NCBI RefSeq assembly: GCF_019083965.1
Contig: NZ_JAHRCY010000018.1
Coordinates: 1 to 64,000, forward strand
DNA from: Catellatospora tritici
Lineage (GTDB): Bacteria > Actinomycetota > Actinomycetes > Mycobacteriales > Micromonosporaceae
Direction: 5' to 3'
DNA length: 64,000 nucleotides
Both the position numbers and the translations under genes were made by a program. Below the pieces are notes generated by a model, which made no database searches, was not told where the DNA came from, and saw nothing but the letters and a program-made list of their open reading frames with translations. Positions 50,125 through 58,432 of this stretch are shown here, one piece after another. Each line of letters starts with the position of its first letter. Positions within the stretch are counted from its first letter, which is position 1.

Positions 50125-51510
50125 GTGGAGGGTGACCCAGGCCGGGCGACCCGGCACTACGGCGTCCACGACCGCGCTGTGGCCGCACTGCGGGCGCGCT
50201 ACGACGCGCTACCCGAGGGCAGCCCGGTCAAACTGGCAAAACGAACCTCGAACCTGTTCCGCTTCGGCGACCGCGCCGCCGGGCCCGGACTGGACGTGTC
50301 CGCCTTCGATCAGGTGCTGGAGGTGGACACGGCGCGGCGCACCGCCCAGGTCCAGGGCATGGTCACGTACGAGCGGCTGGTGGAGGCGACGCTGCGCCAC
50401 GGCATGATGCCGCTGGTCGTGCCGCAGCTCAAGACGATCACGCTGGGTGGGGCGGTGGCGGGCTTGGGCATCGAGTCCACCTCGTACCGCAACGGGCTGC
50501 CGCACGAGTCGGTGCGCGAGCTCGAGGTGCTGACCGGCGACGGGCAGGTGATCGTGGCGCGGGCCGACAACGAGCACGCGGCGCTGCTGCGCGCCTTCCC
50601 GAACTCGTACGGCACCCTCGGCTACACGCTGCGTCTGGAGATCGAGCTGGAGCCGGTACGCCCGTACGTGCGGCTGCGCCACCGGCGCTTCCACGACATC
50701 GCCGCGGCCGCCGCCGCGCTGGACGAGCTGTGCGCCACCGGCCGCGACGGCGACCAGCCGGTCGACTTCCTCGACGGCGTCGTCTTCGACCGCCGCGACA
50801 TCGTGCTGACCCTGGCCAGTTTCGTCGACGAGGCCCCACAGACCAGCGACTACACCGGCCAGAAGATCTACTACCGGTCGCTGCGCGAACGGGCGATGGA
50901 CCATCTCACCATCCACGACTACCTGTGGCGCTGGGACACCGACTGGTTCTGGTGCTCGCGGGCGTTCGGCGCCCAGCACCCGGTGCTCCGGCGGCTGTGG
51001 CCCCGCCGCTACCGGCGCTCCGACGTGTACCACCACCTGGTCGCCTTCGACCGCAGGCACCGCGTCACCGAGCGGCTCGACCGCCGCCGCGGCCGCCCGC
51101 CGCAGGAGGCGGTGGTGCAGGACATCGAGGTGCCGGTCGGGCGGCTGCCGGAGTTCCTGGACTTCTTCCACCGCGAGGTCGGCATCAGCCCGATCTGGCT
51201 GTGCCCGCTGCGGCTGCGCAGCGACAGCCCGTGGCCGCTGTACCCGCTCAAGCCGGGGGAGACGTACGTCAACGTCGGCTTCTGGTCGGCCGTGCCGCTC
51301 CGGCCCGGACAGGCGCCGGGCCACCACAACCGGCTCATCGAGCGCGAAGTGGCCGCGCTCGGTGGCCACAAGTCCCTCTACTCCACCGTTCACTACCCGC
51401 CCGAGGAGTTCTGGCGCCAGTACGACGGCGCCGCGTACACCGCCGCCAAGCGCGCGTACGACCCCGACGGGCGACTGCCCGACCTGTACGACAAGTGCGT
51501 GAGGACCTGA
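50125..51510 (+). CDS. tmsA: FAD-binding oxidoreductase, TmsA/BfaA-like (10-methyl fatty acid synthesis)
   Basis: 461 residues of the DHCR24/DIM-like FAD-linked reductase family: KLAKRTSNLFRFGD, the FAD-binding segment VVPQLKTITLGGAVAGLGIESTS and NSYGTLGYTLRLEIEL. In actinobacteria this family, encoded beside a cyclopropane-synthase-like methyltransferase, reduces the 10-methylene intermediate to 10-methyl stearate (tuberculostearate). The neighbour starts one base after its stop, so the pair is one operon. The third gene, tmsC, seen in some species is absent here. Confidence 0.82.
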   Translation: MEGDPGRATRHYGVHDRAVAALRARYDALPEGSPVKLAKRTSNLFRFGDRAAGPGLDVSAFDQVLEVDTARRTAQVQGMVTYERLVEATLRHGMMPLVVPQLKTITLGGAVAGLGIESTSYRNGLPHESVRELEVLTGDGQVIVARADNEHAALLRAFPNSYGTLGYTLRLEIELEPVRPYVRLRHRRFHDIAAAAAALDELCATGRDGDQPVDFLDGVVFDRRDIVLTLASFVDEAPQTSDYTGQKIYYRSLRERAMDHLTIHDYLWRWDTDWFWCSRAFGAQHPVLRRLWPRRYRRSDVYHHLVAFDRRHRVTERLDRRRGRPPQEAVVQDIEVPVGRLPEFLDFFHREVGISPIWLCPLRLRSDSPWPLYPLKPGETYVNVGFWSAVPLRPGQAPGHHNRLIEREVAALGGHKSLYSTVHYPPEEFWRQYDGAAYTAAKRAYDPDGRLPDLYDKCVRT

Positions 51511-51511
51511 C

Positions 51512-52747
51512 ATGGCGATTGCACCGGTGATCAAGCACCTGCTGGGAGACTCGGCCCCGATCCGGATCCGGGCGTACGACGGCAGCCGGTCCGGCCCGCT
51601 CGACGCGCCCGTCCTGCTCGACGTACGCAGCGAGCGCGCCCTGTCCTACCTGGCCACCGGCGGCGGCGAGATGGGCCTGGCCCGCGCCTACACCATGGGC
51701 GACCTCGACGTCGAGGGCGACCTGTACACCGCCATGGCGGGCCTGGCCGAGCTCGGGTTCACCGCGTCGTGGCCCGAGCGGCTGCGCGCCCTGCGCCGGC
51801 TCGGCGGCGTACGGCTGCTGCGCCCGCCGCCGCGCCCCGCCCAGGAGGTGCGCCTACGCGGCCGCCGCCACTCGCGCGAACGCGACCAGGCCGCCATCTC
51901 GCACCACTACGACGTCTCCAACCGTTTCTACGAGTGGCTGCTCGGCCCGTCCATGGCCTACACCTGCGCCGTCTACCCCGACGCGGGGGCGAGCCTGGAG
52001 CAGGCTCAGTGGCACAAGCACGACCTGGTCGCCCGCAAGCTCGGCCTCGAACCCGGGATGCGGCTGCTCGACGTCGGCTGCGGCTGGGGCGGCATGGTCA
52101 TGCACGCCGCCCGCGAGTACGGCGTACGCGCCGTCGGCGTCACCCTGTCCCGCCGCCAGGCCGAGTGGGCGGCCAAGGCCATCGCCGAGGCGGGGCTGTC
52201 GGACCTGGCCGAGGTGCGGCACATGGACTACCGGGACGTCCCGGCCGGACAGTTCGACGCGATCAGCTCGATCGGGCTCACCGAGCACATCGGGCGGGCC
52301 CAGCTGCCCGGGTACTTCCGGTTCCTGCTCGACCGGCTGCGCCCCGGCGGGCGGCTGCTCAACCACTGCATCACCCGGCCGCACAACCACGATCCGGCCA
52401 GCCGCAAGCGGCGCTTCATCAACCGGTACATCTTCCCCGACGGGGAACTGGAGGCGGTGGGCCACCTGGTGTCGGTCATGCACGACACCGGCTTCGAGGT
52501 GCGCCACGAGGAGAACTTCCGCGAGCACTACGCGCGGACGCTGACGGCGTGGTCGCAGAACCTGGAGGCGCACTGGGACGAGGCGGTGCGGGAGATCGGC
52601 CTGCAGAAGGCCCGTGTGTGGCGCCTCTACCTCGCGGGCTGCCGCCTCGGCTTCGACCGCAACGCCGTCCAGCTCCACCAGGTCCTCGGCGTACGCCTCG
52701 ACTCCCACGCCAACGCCCACGTCCCACTGCGCCCGCACTGGGAGTGA
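51512..52747 (+). CDS. tmsB: SAM-dependent fatty acyl methyltransferase, TmsB/BfaB-like (CFA synthase family)
   Basis: 411 residues. CFA-synthase fold with an N-terminal lid, the SAM motif LLDVGCGWGGMVMHA, ISHHYDVSNRFYEWLLGPSMAYTCA and SSIGLTEHIGR. It methylates C10 of oleoyl chains in phospholipid. The linked flavin reductase then saturates the methylene in the TmsA/TmsB pathway; without it the product would resemble a cyclopropane. It ends the two-gene operon. Confidence 0.87.
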   Translation: MAIAPVIKHLLGDSAPIRIRAYDGSRSGPLDAPVLLDVRSERALSYLATGGGEMGLARAYTMGDLDVEGDLYTAMAGLAELGFTASWPERLRALRRLGGVRLLRPPPRPAQEVRLRGRRHSRERDQAAISHHYDVSNRFYEWLLGPSMAYTCAVYPDAGASLEQAQWHKHDLVARKLGLEPGMRLLDVGCGWGGMVMHAAREYGVRAVGVTLSRRQAEWAAKAIAEAGLSDLAEVRHMDYRDVPAGQFDAISSIGLTEHIGRAQLPGYFRFLLDRLRPGGRLLNHCITRPHNHDPASRKRRFINRYIFPDGELEAVGHLVSVMHDTGFEVRHEENFREHYARTLTAWSQNLEAHWDEAVREIGLQKARVWRLYLAGCRLGFDRNAVQLHQVLGVRLDSHANAHVPLRPHWE

Positions 52748-52836
52748 CCGGTCACCACCCGCTGCCGCTGCCGCTCCCGCGCCGCCTGCCTGCGGCCCGA
52801 AGCGCCGCGCCGCGGGTGGTCCCGGCATGATCGAGG

Positions 52837-52882
52837 ATCGTGGACGCTGGGTGCTGCCATAGCGACATCCAGCGTCCACGAT
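52837..52882. repeat. palindrome, third type
   Basis: ATCGTGGACGCTGG (52837-52850) and its exact complement (52869-52882) with an 18-nt loop. It could end the tmsAB transcript. Confidence 0.8.
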
Positions 52883-53028
52883 TTCGGATCACGCCGCGGT
52901 AGAGGGCGTCGGCACGGAGAGACCGGCGGCCACCGCTCGGCGACGAAGACCCCGACACCGGACAAACCCGCACCGAGGCCGAGACTCAGCCTGATCCACC
53001 GCGCCCCACCCCGCCCCGCGACGGTGGG

Positions 53029-53090
53029 TGCAGTTTCGGGGAAAGTGCAGGAAAGCGAGCCAAGATTCGTGCACTTTCCCCGAAACTGCA
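53029..53090. repeat. double palindrome, family 1 copy D
   Basis: Perfect 21-bp inverted repeat (53029-53049 and 53070-53090) with a 20-nt spacer containing CCAAGATTCG. It lies between the convergent ends of tmsB (52747) and the DUF1254 gene (53158). Confidence 0.92.
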
Positions 53091-53157
53091 GCCGATCTTG
53101 GCGCGGCGCGGCGCGGCGATGACGCAGGCGCGGGCGCAGGGCGGGCCAGGGCGGGTG

Positions 53158-54489
53158 TCAGGGGGTGGGGGTGATCGGGGGGATGGTGTAGGTGCCGGAC
53201 AGGATCTCGGGGCGGGGTTGGTACAGGCGGAGGACGGGTCGGAACGGGCCGGGCGGGGTGGGCAGCCAGTTGGCGGCCAGGTCGCCGGTGGGTCGGTCGG
53301 CCTGTAGCGCGATCGTCAGCGAGTCGTCGTCGCCCCAGGCCAGGCCCGGCGTGCGGTCGCCGATCGAGTAGCGGTCGATGGGGTTGGCGACCAGGTGGTA
53401 GTCGGGCAGGTCGTACATGGTCAGGGACCAGAAGGCGTCGACGGGCGGCGGGGTGTCGAAGTGCAGGCGATACGACCGGGTGCCGTCGAGTGGTTCGCCC
53501 GCCTCATCGGTGAAGGTCATCGCGTAGACGGCCTCGTAGCCGTGGTTGCCCCACAGGCCACCGCGGGCGGTGGCGGCGCGCCGGTCGTACGCCCGCTCGG
53601 GGTCGGTGATCTTCCAGTCCGGGCTGTCGAGCGTGCCGATGCCGAAGAAGTCGCGGTTGTAGTCGAACATGTGCGGGTCGTTGATCCAGCCGTTGACCGG
53701 CGGCCGGACCGGGGTGCGGGCGAGAGTGTCGACGCGCTGCTTTCCGGCGGCCAGCCCGGCGGTCAGGGCCGCGGCGAGACGCTCGTCGGGGTCGGCGTAG
53801 GGCGACGGACCGGCTGAGAGCAGGCCGAGCGGCTTGAAGCGGCGCTGGTCGGCGGCGTCCTCGGGGGCGGGCGGGTTGGCGGCCAGCCGGATCCGCAGCT
53901 TCTCCCAGAACAGCAGGTCGGCGGGGACGTCGGGGTCGGGTGCGGGCATCGCGGCGAGCCGGTGGCCGGGTTCGGCCGGGGTGAGGGTCAGCCGTCGCTG
54001 GATCGCGTGGACGCGGGGCAGGTCCCCGGCGCCGGCGCAGGCGTTGCGGCCGACGACGACGCCGTACGGCGTGGGCATGGTGACCACGGGGACGCCCTCC
54101 GGTGCCGGTCCGCTCCAGTCCGGCCCCACCACCAGGTACGTGCCCTCCGCGGTGCCGGTGGCGCGGCGGCCGACGTAGGCCACGTTGTTCGTCCAGGCGT
54201 CGATGAACTGGAGCACGTAGTAGGCGCCCGCGGTGTCGGGGACGTGCAGCAGCAGCGGGCCGCCCGACAGGTCGAGCGGCGCCACGGAGCACAGCGTGTC
54301 GTTGTTGATCGACACGAACCGCATCGCCGGGTCGGCCAGTGCCGTGGCGTGACCGAAGGTGTTGTACGCCATCGGCGGCACCGAGCCCAGCCCCCTGGCC
54401 GACCGCGACTCGATCTCGTCCAGGTTGTAGACCAGCGGGTACCCGTACACGTAGGCGTCGGTGGCGAGTGCGGTGAGGTCCTCGGGCAT
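53158..54489 (-). CDS. DUF1254/DUF1214 domain protein
   Basis: 443 residues. The N-terminal DUF1254 part (AYVYGYPLVYNLDEIES, INNDTLCSVAPLDLSGGPLLLHVPD) and the C-terminal DUF1214 part (YRLHFDTPPPVDAFWSLTMYD) are full length. The family is widespread and lacks a proven activity. No signal peptide. GGAGGACGCGCC precedes the ATG at 54489. It diverges from the second sugar dehydrogenase gene. Confidence 0.9.
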   Translation of the reverse strand: MPEDLTALATDAYVYGYPLVYNLDEIESRSARGLGSVPPMAYNTFGHATALADPAMRFVSINNDTLCSVAPLDLSGGPLLLHVPDTAGAYYVLQFIDAWTNNVAYVGRRATGTAEGTYLVVGPDWSGPAPEGVPVVTMPTPYGVVVGRNACAGAGDLPRVHAIQRRLTLTPAEPGHRLAAMPAPDPDVPADLLFWEKLRIRLAANPPAPEDAADQRRFKPLGLLSAGPSPYADPDERLAAALTAGLAAGKQRVDTLARTPVRPPVNGWINDPHMFDYNRDFFGIGTLDSPDWKITDPERAYDRRAATARGGLWGNHGYEAVYAMTFTDEAGEPLDGTRSYRLHFDTPPPVDAFWSLTMYDLPDYHLVANPIDRYSIGDRTPGLAWGDDDSLTIALQADRPTGDLAANWLPTPPGPFRPVLRLYQPRPEILSGTYTIPPITPTP

Positions 54490-54630
54490 GGCGCGTCCTC
54501 CGCCGGTCGTACCAGTTGTGAATAGTACAAAAGGATATCAATTGCCAGTTTCTGGGCGTGTTACACCTCGAATTCAGAGCTGATCTTTGTAACCTCGCCG
54601 AGTTGCGAGCGGACTGTCGGGGGGCACGTC

Positions 54631-56703
54631 ATGGACGCGCGAAAGATCGCGATCGCGGGCGAATCAGTGCTGGCGGTGCTCCTGCTGACGTTCGCGGGAG
54701 TCTTCGTCGCCTGCCAGAACCAGGCCGGACAGGCCGGTCCGGCCTTCGTCGCGCCACTACCACCGGTGATCACCGAGCCCGCCGCCGACGGCCAGCTGGT
54801 CAGCGCCGCCGACGTGCACATGGAGACCCGGCCGATGCAGGACGCCGACGCCGGCAGCGAGCACGTCTGCACCGACTGGGAGATCTGGACCGCGCAGCCG
54901 CACGAGCGGGTGTGGTTCGGCGACTGCATCGGCGGCGTGCAGAAGACCCACGCCCACCTGGGCGACGGCGACTTCGTCAACGCCTTTGTCGACCGGCACG
55001 ACCTGCTGCCCGACCGCGACTACGAGCTGCGCGTGCGGCACAAGGACTCCAGCGGCGACCCGGCCACCGAGTGGAGCGAGTACACGGTGCGGCCGTTCCG
55101 CACCGACAAGGAGCGCAAGCCGCTGCCCGGGGCCAAGCAGTGGCTGGTCAAGCAGCCCGGGTACAAGGTCGAGGAGGTCGCGACCGGGCTGTCGCTGCCG
55201 GTGAACCTCGCGATGGTGCCCGAGCACAACGTCAGCCCCGGCAAGCCGATGTTCTACGTGACCGAGCTGTACGGCACGATCAAGGTCGTCCGCGGCGACT
55301 TCACGGTCAGCACGTACGCCAAGGACCTGCTGAACTTCGACCCGCGCGGCAACTTCCCCGGCGCGGGCGAGATCGGGCTGACCGGGATCGTGGTGGAGCC
55401 CAAGACCGGCGACGTCTTCGCCAGCATGCTGTACAAGAGCGGCGCGCAGACATACCCGAAGGTCGTGCGTTTCCACAGCACCGACGGCGGCTTCACCGCC
55501 GCGACCGCGACCACGGTCATCGAGATGAAGGGCGAGTCGCAGGAGGCCTCGCACCAGATCTCGAACCTGACCATCGGGCCGGACGGCAAGCTGTACGTGC
55601 ACATGGGCGACGGCTTCACGCCCAGCTCGGCCCGCAAGCTCGACTCGATGCGCGGCAAGATCCTGCGGATGAACCTGGACGGCACCGCGCCGGAGGACAA
55701 CCCGTTCTACAACGCCGCCGACAACAAGAAGGCCCGCGACTTCATCTGGGCGTCGGGCTTCCGCAATCCGTTCGGTGGGGCGTGGCGGGCCGCCGACGGC
55801 CAGCACTACTCGGTGGAGAACGGGCCGTCGAGCAACGACCGGTTCGCCCGGGTGGTCAAGGGCGCCGACTACGGCTGGGACGTGACCGGGGAGAGCCTGC
55901 GCAAACGTGCCCTGTACAACTGGCCGATCACGCACGCCCCGGTCAACATCGCGTTCGTGCAGTCGGAGAACTACCAGAGCGCGGGCTTCCCGAAGGAGAA
56001 GTTCGGCCACGCGTACGTCTCCGAGAGCGGCCCGACCTTCGCCTCGGGGCCGCAGGAGCGGGGCAAGCGGATCGTGGAGTTCACCTTCAACGGCAACGGC
56101 ACGGTCGGGGCGCCCAAGACCCTGGTCGAGTACAACGGCTTCGGCAAGACCAGCGTCGCCGGACTGGTCGCGGGCCCGGACGCGCTCTACTTCACCGGCC
56201 TGTACGCCGAGGACAGCTTCGACCCGGCCGCGCCGCTGGCCAAGATCTACCGGGTGCGCTACGTCGGCGGTGACACCGGCAACCACCCGGCCGGGTCGAA
56301 GGCCGAGTGCACCGACGGCGACCTGCTCGTCACGGCACGGGCCGGTAAGACCGAGCTGGCCAAGGGCGTGGGCACGAGCCTGACCCTGGTCATCAAGAAC
56401 AGCTCCAAGCAGGCGTGCAGCCGCGACGTCGGCGCCGACATGCAGGAACTGTTCATCACCCACGGCACCGACAAGGTCTGGTCCTCCGACGACTGCGGCG
56501 CCCCGCGCGGGCACCAGGTGATGAACCTGGCCGCGGGCCGGGAGCTGGTGGTGACCGTCGGCTGGAACGGCAAGTCGAGCTCGGCCTGCGTCAAGGGCGC
56601 GCTGCGGGTGGCCGCCGGTCCGGTGTTCAAGCCGGGGGAGTACACCCTCTACGGCCGAGTCGGTTCCGACCGCAGCATGCCCGTCAAGATCAAGGTCAAG
56701 TAG
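54631..56703 (+). CDS. PQQ-type sugar dehydrogenase paralogue, membrane-anchored
   Basis: 690 residues. An N-terminal hydrophobic segment (about 9-27) ends in VFVAC, a possible lipobox. A fibronectin-like segment and the propeller (about 165-560: NLAMVPEHN, TGIVVEPKTGDVFASM, SHQISNLTIGPDGKLYVHMGDG, RGKILRMNLDGTAP) closely match the protein at 36156-38933. The C-terminal 130 residues differ: a beta-rich domain with four cysteines (KAECTDGDL, QACSRDVG, SDDCGAP, SACVKGAL) of the DUF4232-like sort instead of crystallin repeats. It is probably an envelope enzyme. Same recent ancestor, new tail. Confidence 0.87.
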   Translation: MDARKIAIAGESVLAVLLLTFAGVFVACQNQAGQAGPAFVAPLPPVITEPAADGQLVSAADVHMETRPMQDADAGSEHVCTDWEIWTAQPHERVWFGDCIGGVQKTHAHLGDGDFVNAFVDRHDLLPDRDYELRVRHKDSSGDPATEWSEYTVRPFRTDKERKPLPGAKQWLVKQPGYKVEEVATGLSLPVNLAMVPEHNVSPGKPMFYVTELYGTIKVVRGDFTVSTYAKDLLNFDPRGNFPGAGEIGLTGIVVEPKTGDVFASMLYKSGAQTYPKVVRFHSTDGGFTAATATTVIEMKGESQEASHQISNLTIGPDGKLYVHMGDGFTPSSARKLDSMRGKILRMNLDGTAPEDNPFYNAADNKKARDFIWASGFRNPFGGAWRAADGQHYSVENGPSSNDRFARVVKGADYGWDVTGESLRKRALYNWPITHAPVNIAFVQSENYQSAGFPKEKFGHAYVSESGPTFASGPQERGKRIVEFTFNGNGTVGAPKTLVEYNGFGKTSVAGLVAGPDALYFTGLYAEDSFDPAAPLAKIYRVRYVGGDTGNHPAGSKAECTDGDLLVTARAGKTELAKGVGTSLTLVIKNSSKQACSRDVGADMQELFITHGTDKVWSSDDCGAPRGHQVMNLAAGRELVVTVGWNGKSSSACVKGALRVAAGPVFKPGEYTLYGRVGSDRSMPVKIKVK

Positions 56704-56725
56704 GACGCGGGGCGGGTGAGGGTAC

Positions 56726-56731
56726 TAGGCT
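56726..56731 (+). promoter_or_regulatory. -10 box of leaderless promoter (lipoprotein hydrolase)
   Basis: TAGGCT lies seven bases before the GTG at 56739. Confidence 0.6.
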
Positions 56732-56738
56732 CTGCGGC

Positions 56739-57731
56739 GTGCCGGTCCGACCCCTCACCCGCCTCGCACTGTGCCTGACGCTGGCCCTGGCCGGCTGCAC
56801 CGCCACCGATCCGCAGTGGCACGCCGACTCGGCGACCCCCGCCCCCAGCGGCACGGACGCCGTCACCACGCTCGCCTCGGCGACGCCGTCACCGTCGGCC
56901 AGCCCGTCGCCGTCGGCGCCCGCCGGGGCGCCCAAGGCGGCGCTGGCGGTGGGCGTACGCACGCTGAAGCTGTCGCGCAACGGCCGTAGCCTGCCCACCA
57001 CCGTCTGGTATCCGGCCACCGGCAAGGCCGGTGGCTCGCCGAAGACGAACGCGCCGGTCGCGCCCGGCCGGTTCCCGCTGGTCGTGTTCAGCCATGGCCT
57101 GCACGGGCTGCCCGCCTACTACGAGCAGATCACCCGGCGGCTGGCCGCGGCCGGGTTCGTCGTCGCCGCCCCGGCCTACCCGTTCACCAACCGCGACGCC
57201 AACCCGTTCAACGCCGGGGACATGGGCAACCAGCCCGCCGACGCCAGCGAGGTGATCACGCGGGTGCTGAAGCTGGACACCACCTCGAGCGATCCGCTGC
57301 GCGGCCACCTCGACCCCGCGCACGTCGCCGTCGGCGGCCACTCCGCGGGCGGCTACACCTCGGCCGGGATCCTGGCCAACAAGCGTGACACCAGGGTCAA
57401 GGCGGCGATCGTGATCGCCGGGGGCTCGATGGGCGCGTTCAAGGGCGCCCGCACGCCGGTGCTGTTCGTGCACGGCGACAAGGACCCGACCGTCCCGTAC
57501 CAGACCGGCCGCAACGCCTACACCGGCACGAGCTGGCCCAAGGGCTTCGTGACCCTGCTCGGCCAGGGCCACGGCGAGTACCTCGGCCCCAGCGCCAAGG
57601 GCTTCGACCAGGTCATGAAGACGATGACCGACTTCCTGCGCTGGACCATGTACGCCGACGCCGCGGCCAAGTCGCGGCTGTCCGGCGACGGCACCAAGTC
57701 CGAGGTGTCGAAGTTCGAGGCCCGGTGGTGA
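56739..57731 (+). CDS. lipoprotein alpha/beta hydrolase
   Basis: 330 residues. A lipoprotein signal (LALAGC, Cys near 19) and a Pro/Ser-rich linker lead to an alpha/beta hydrolase: VVFSHGLHGLP (oxyanion), the nucleophile GGHSAGGYTS, an acid in VHGDKDPTVPY and a His in GQGHGEYL. The form is that of dienelactone-hydrolase or PAF-acetylhydrolase-like esterases, anchored outside the membrane. The start is GTG, fixed by the -10 box. The stop overlaps the GTG of the PPTase gene. Confidence 0.85.
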   Translation: MPVRPLTRLALCLTLALAGCTATDPQWHADSATPAPSGTDAVTTLASATPSPSASPSPSAPAGAPKAALAVGVRTLKLSRNGRSLPTTVWYPATGKAGGSPKTNAPVAPGRFPLVVFSHGLHGLPAYYEQITRRLAAAGFVVAAPAYPFTNRDANPFNAGDMGNQPADASEVITRVLKLDTTSSDPLRGHLDPAHVAVGGHSAGGYTSAGILANKRDTRVKAAIVIAGGSMGAFKGARTPVLFVHGDKDPTVPYQTGRNAYTGTSWPKGFVTLLGQGHGEYLGPSAKGFDQVMKTMTDFLRWTMYADAAAKSRLSGDGTKSEVSKFEARW

Positions 57732-58432
57732 TCGCGGTCTGGTGGGCCCGCCCCGCCGACGCGGGACCGGCGCACCTTGACCTGCTCAGCGACGCCGAGC
57801 GGCAGCGCCGGGCCGCGCTGCGCCGGCCCGAGGACCAGGCCCGGCAGACCACGGCCGCCGCGCTGCTGCGCGTGGCCGCGGGCCGCGAGCTGGGTCAGGC
57901 ACCCCATTCGGTACGGGTCGAGCGAGCCTGCCCCGACTGCGCCGTCCCGCACGGGCGCCCCGTGCTGCCCGGCACCGGCCTGCACGTGTCGGTGTCGCAC
58001 TCCGGCGACCGGATCGCCGTCGTGCTGGGCCGGGGCGGCCCGCTCGGCGTCGACGTCGAGCACGCCGCCCCGGAACGGGACGTCGCGGGGCTGTCCCGGC
58101 TGGCGCTCAGCCCCGCCGAACTGGCCCGGGGCGTCCCCGACCAGGTCGGCTTCTACACGTACTGGACCCGCAAGGAGTCGGTGCTCAAGGCCACCGGCGA
58201 CGGGCTGCGGGTGGCGATGACCAGGATCGAGGTCTCCGCGCCGCACGAGCCGCCCCGGCTGCACCACTACGATGGGCGCCCCGAGGTCGTCGCCGGGTCG
58301 TCGATGTACACGCTGTCACCGGGGACCGGCTACCAGGCGGCGCTGACCGTGCTGGACGTGGCCGGGCCGGTCGAGGTCGTCGAGCGGGACGGGTCGGTGC
58401 TGCTCGCCGGTCACCAGGGCGACGGCTTGTAG
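57728..58432 (+). CDS. Sfp-type 4'-phosphopantetheinyl transferase
   Basis: 234 residues. It loads phosphopantetheine from CoA onto carrier-protein serines. Motifs are LHVSVSHSGDRIAVVL, GVDVEHAAPERD (Mg ligand) and FYTYWTRKESVLKATGDGL (catalytic Glu/Lys). The GTG at 57728 overlaps the hydrolase stop (GTGA); GTG 57725 is the alternative. No PKS or NRPS gene lies in the window, so it probably serves clusters elsewhere. Its end overlaps the convergent SDR gene by 22 bp. Confidence 0.92.
   Translation: MIAVWWARPADAGPAHLDLLSDAERQRRAALRRPEDQARQTTAAALLRVAAGRELGQAPHSVRVERACPDCAVPHGRPVLPGTGLHVSVSHSGDRIAVVLGRGGPLGVDVEHAAPERDVAGLSRLALSPAELARGVPDQVGFYTYWTRKESVLKATGDGLRVAMTRIEVSAPHEPPRLHHYDGRPEVVAGSSMYTLSPGTGYQAALTVLDVAGPVEVVERDGSVLLAGHQGDGL

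Larger units (their letters stand above)
52748..53157. other. intergenic region with two palindromes
   Basis: 410 bp between convergent genes. It holds the 14-bp palindrome at 52837-52882 and the family 1 element at 53029-53090. The rest is GC-rich, and I see no gene in it. Confidence 0.6.
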
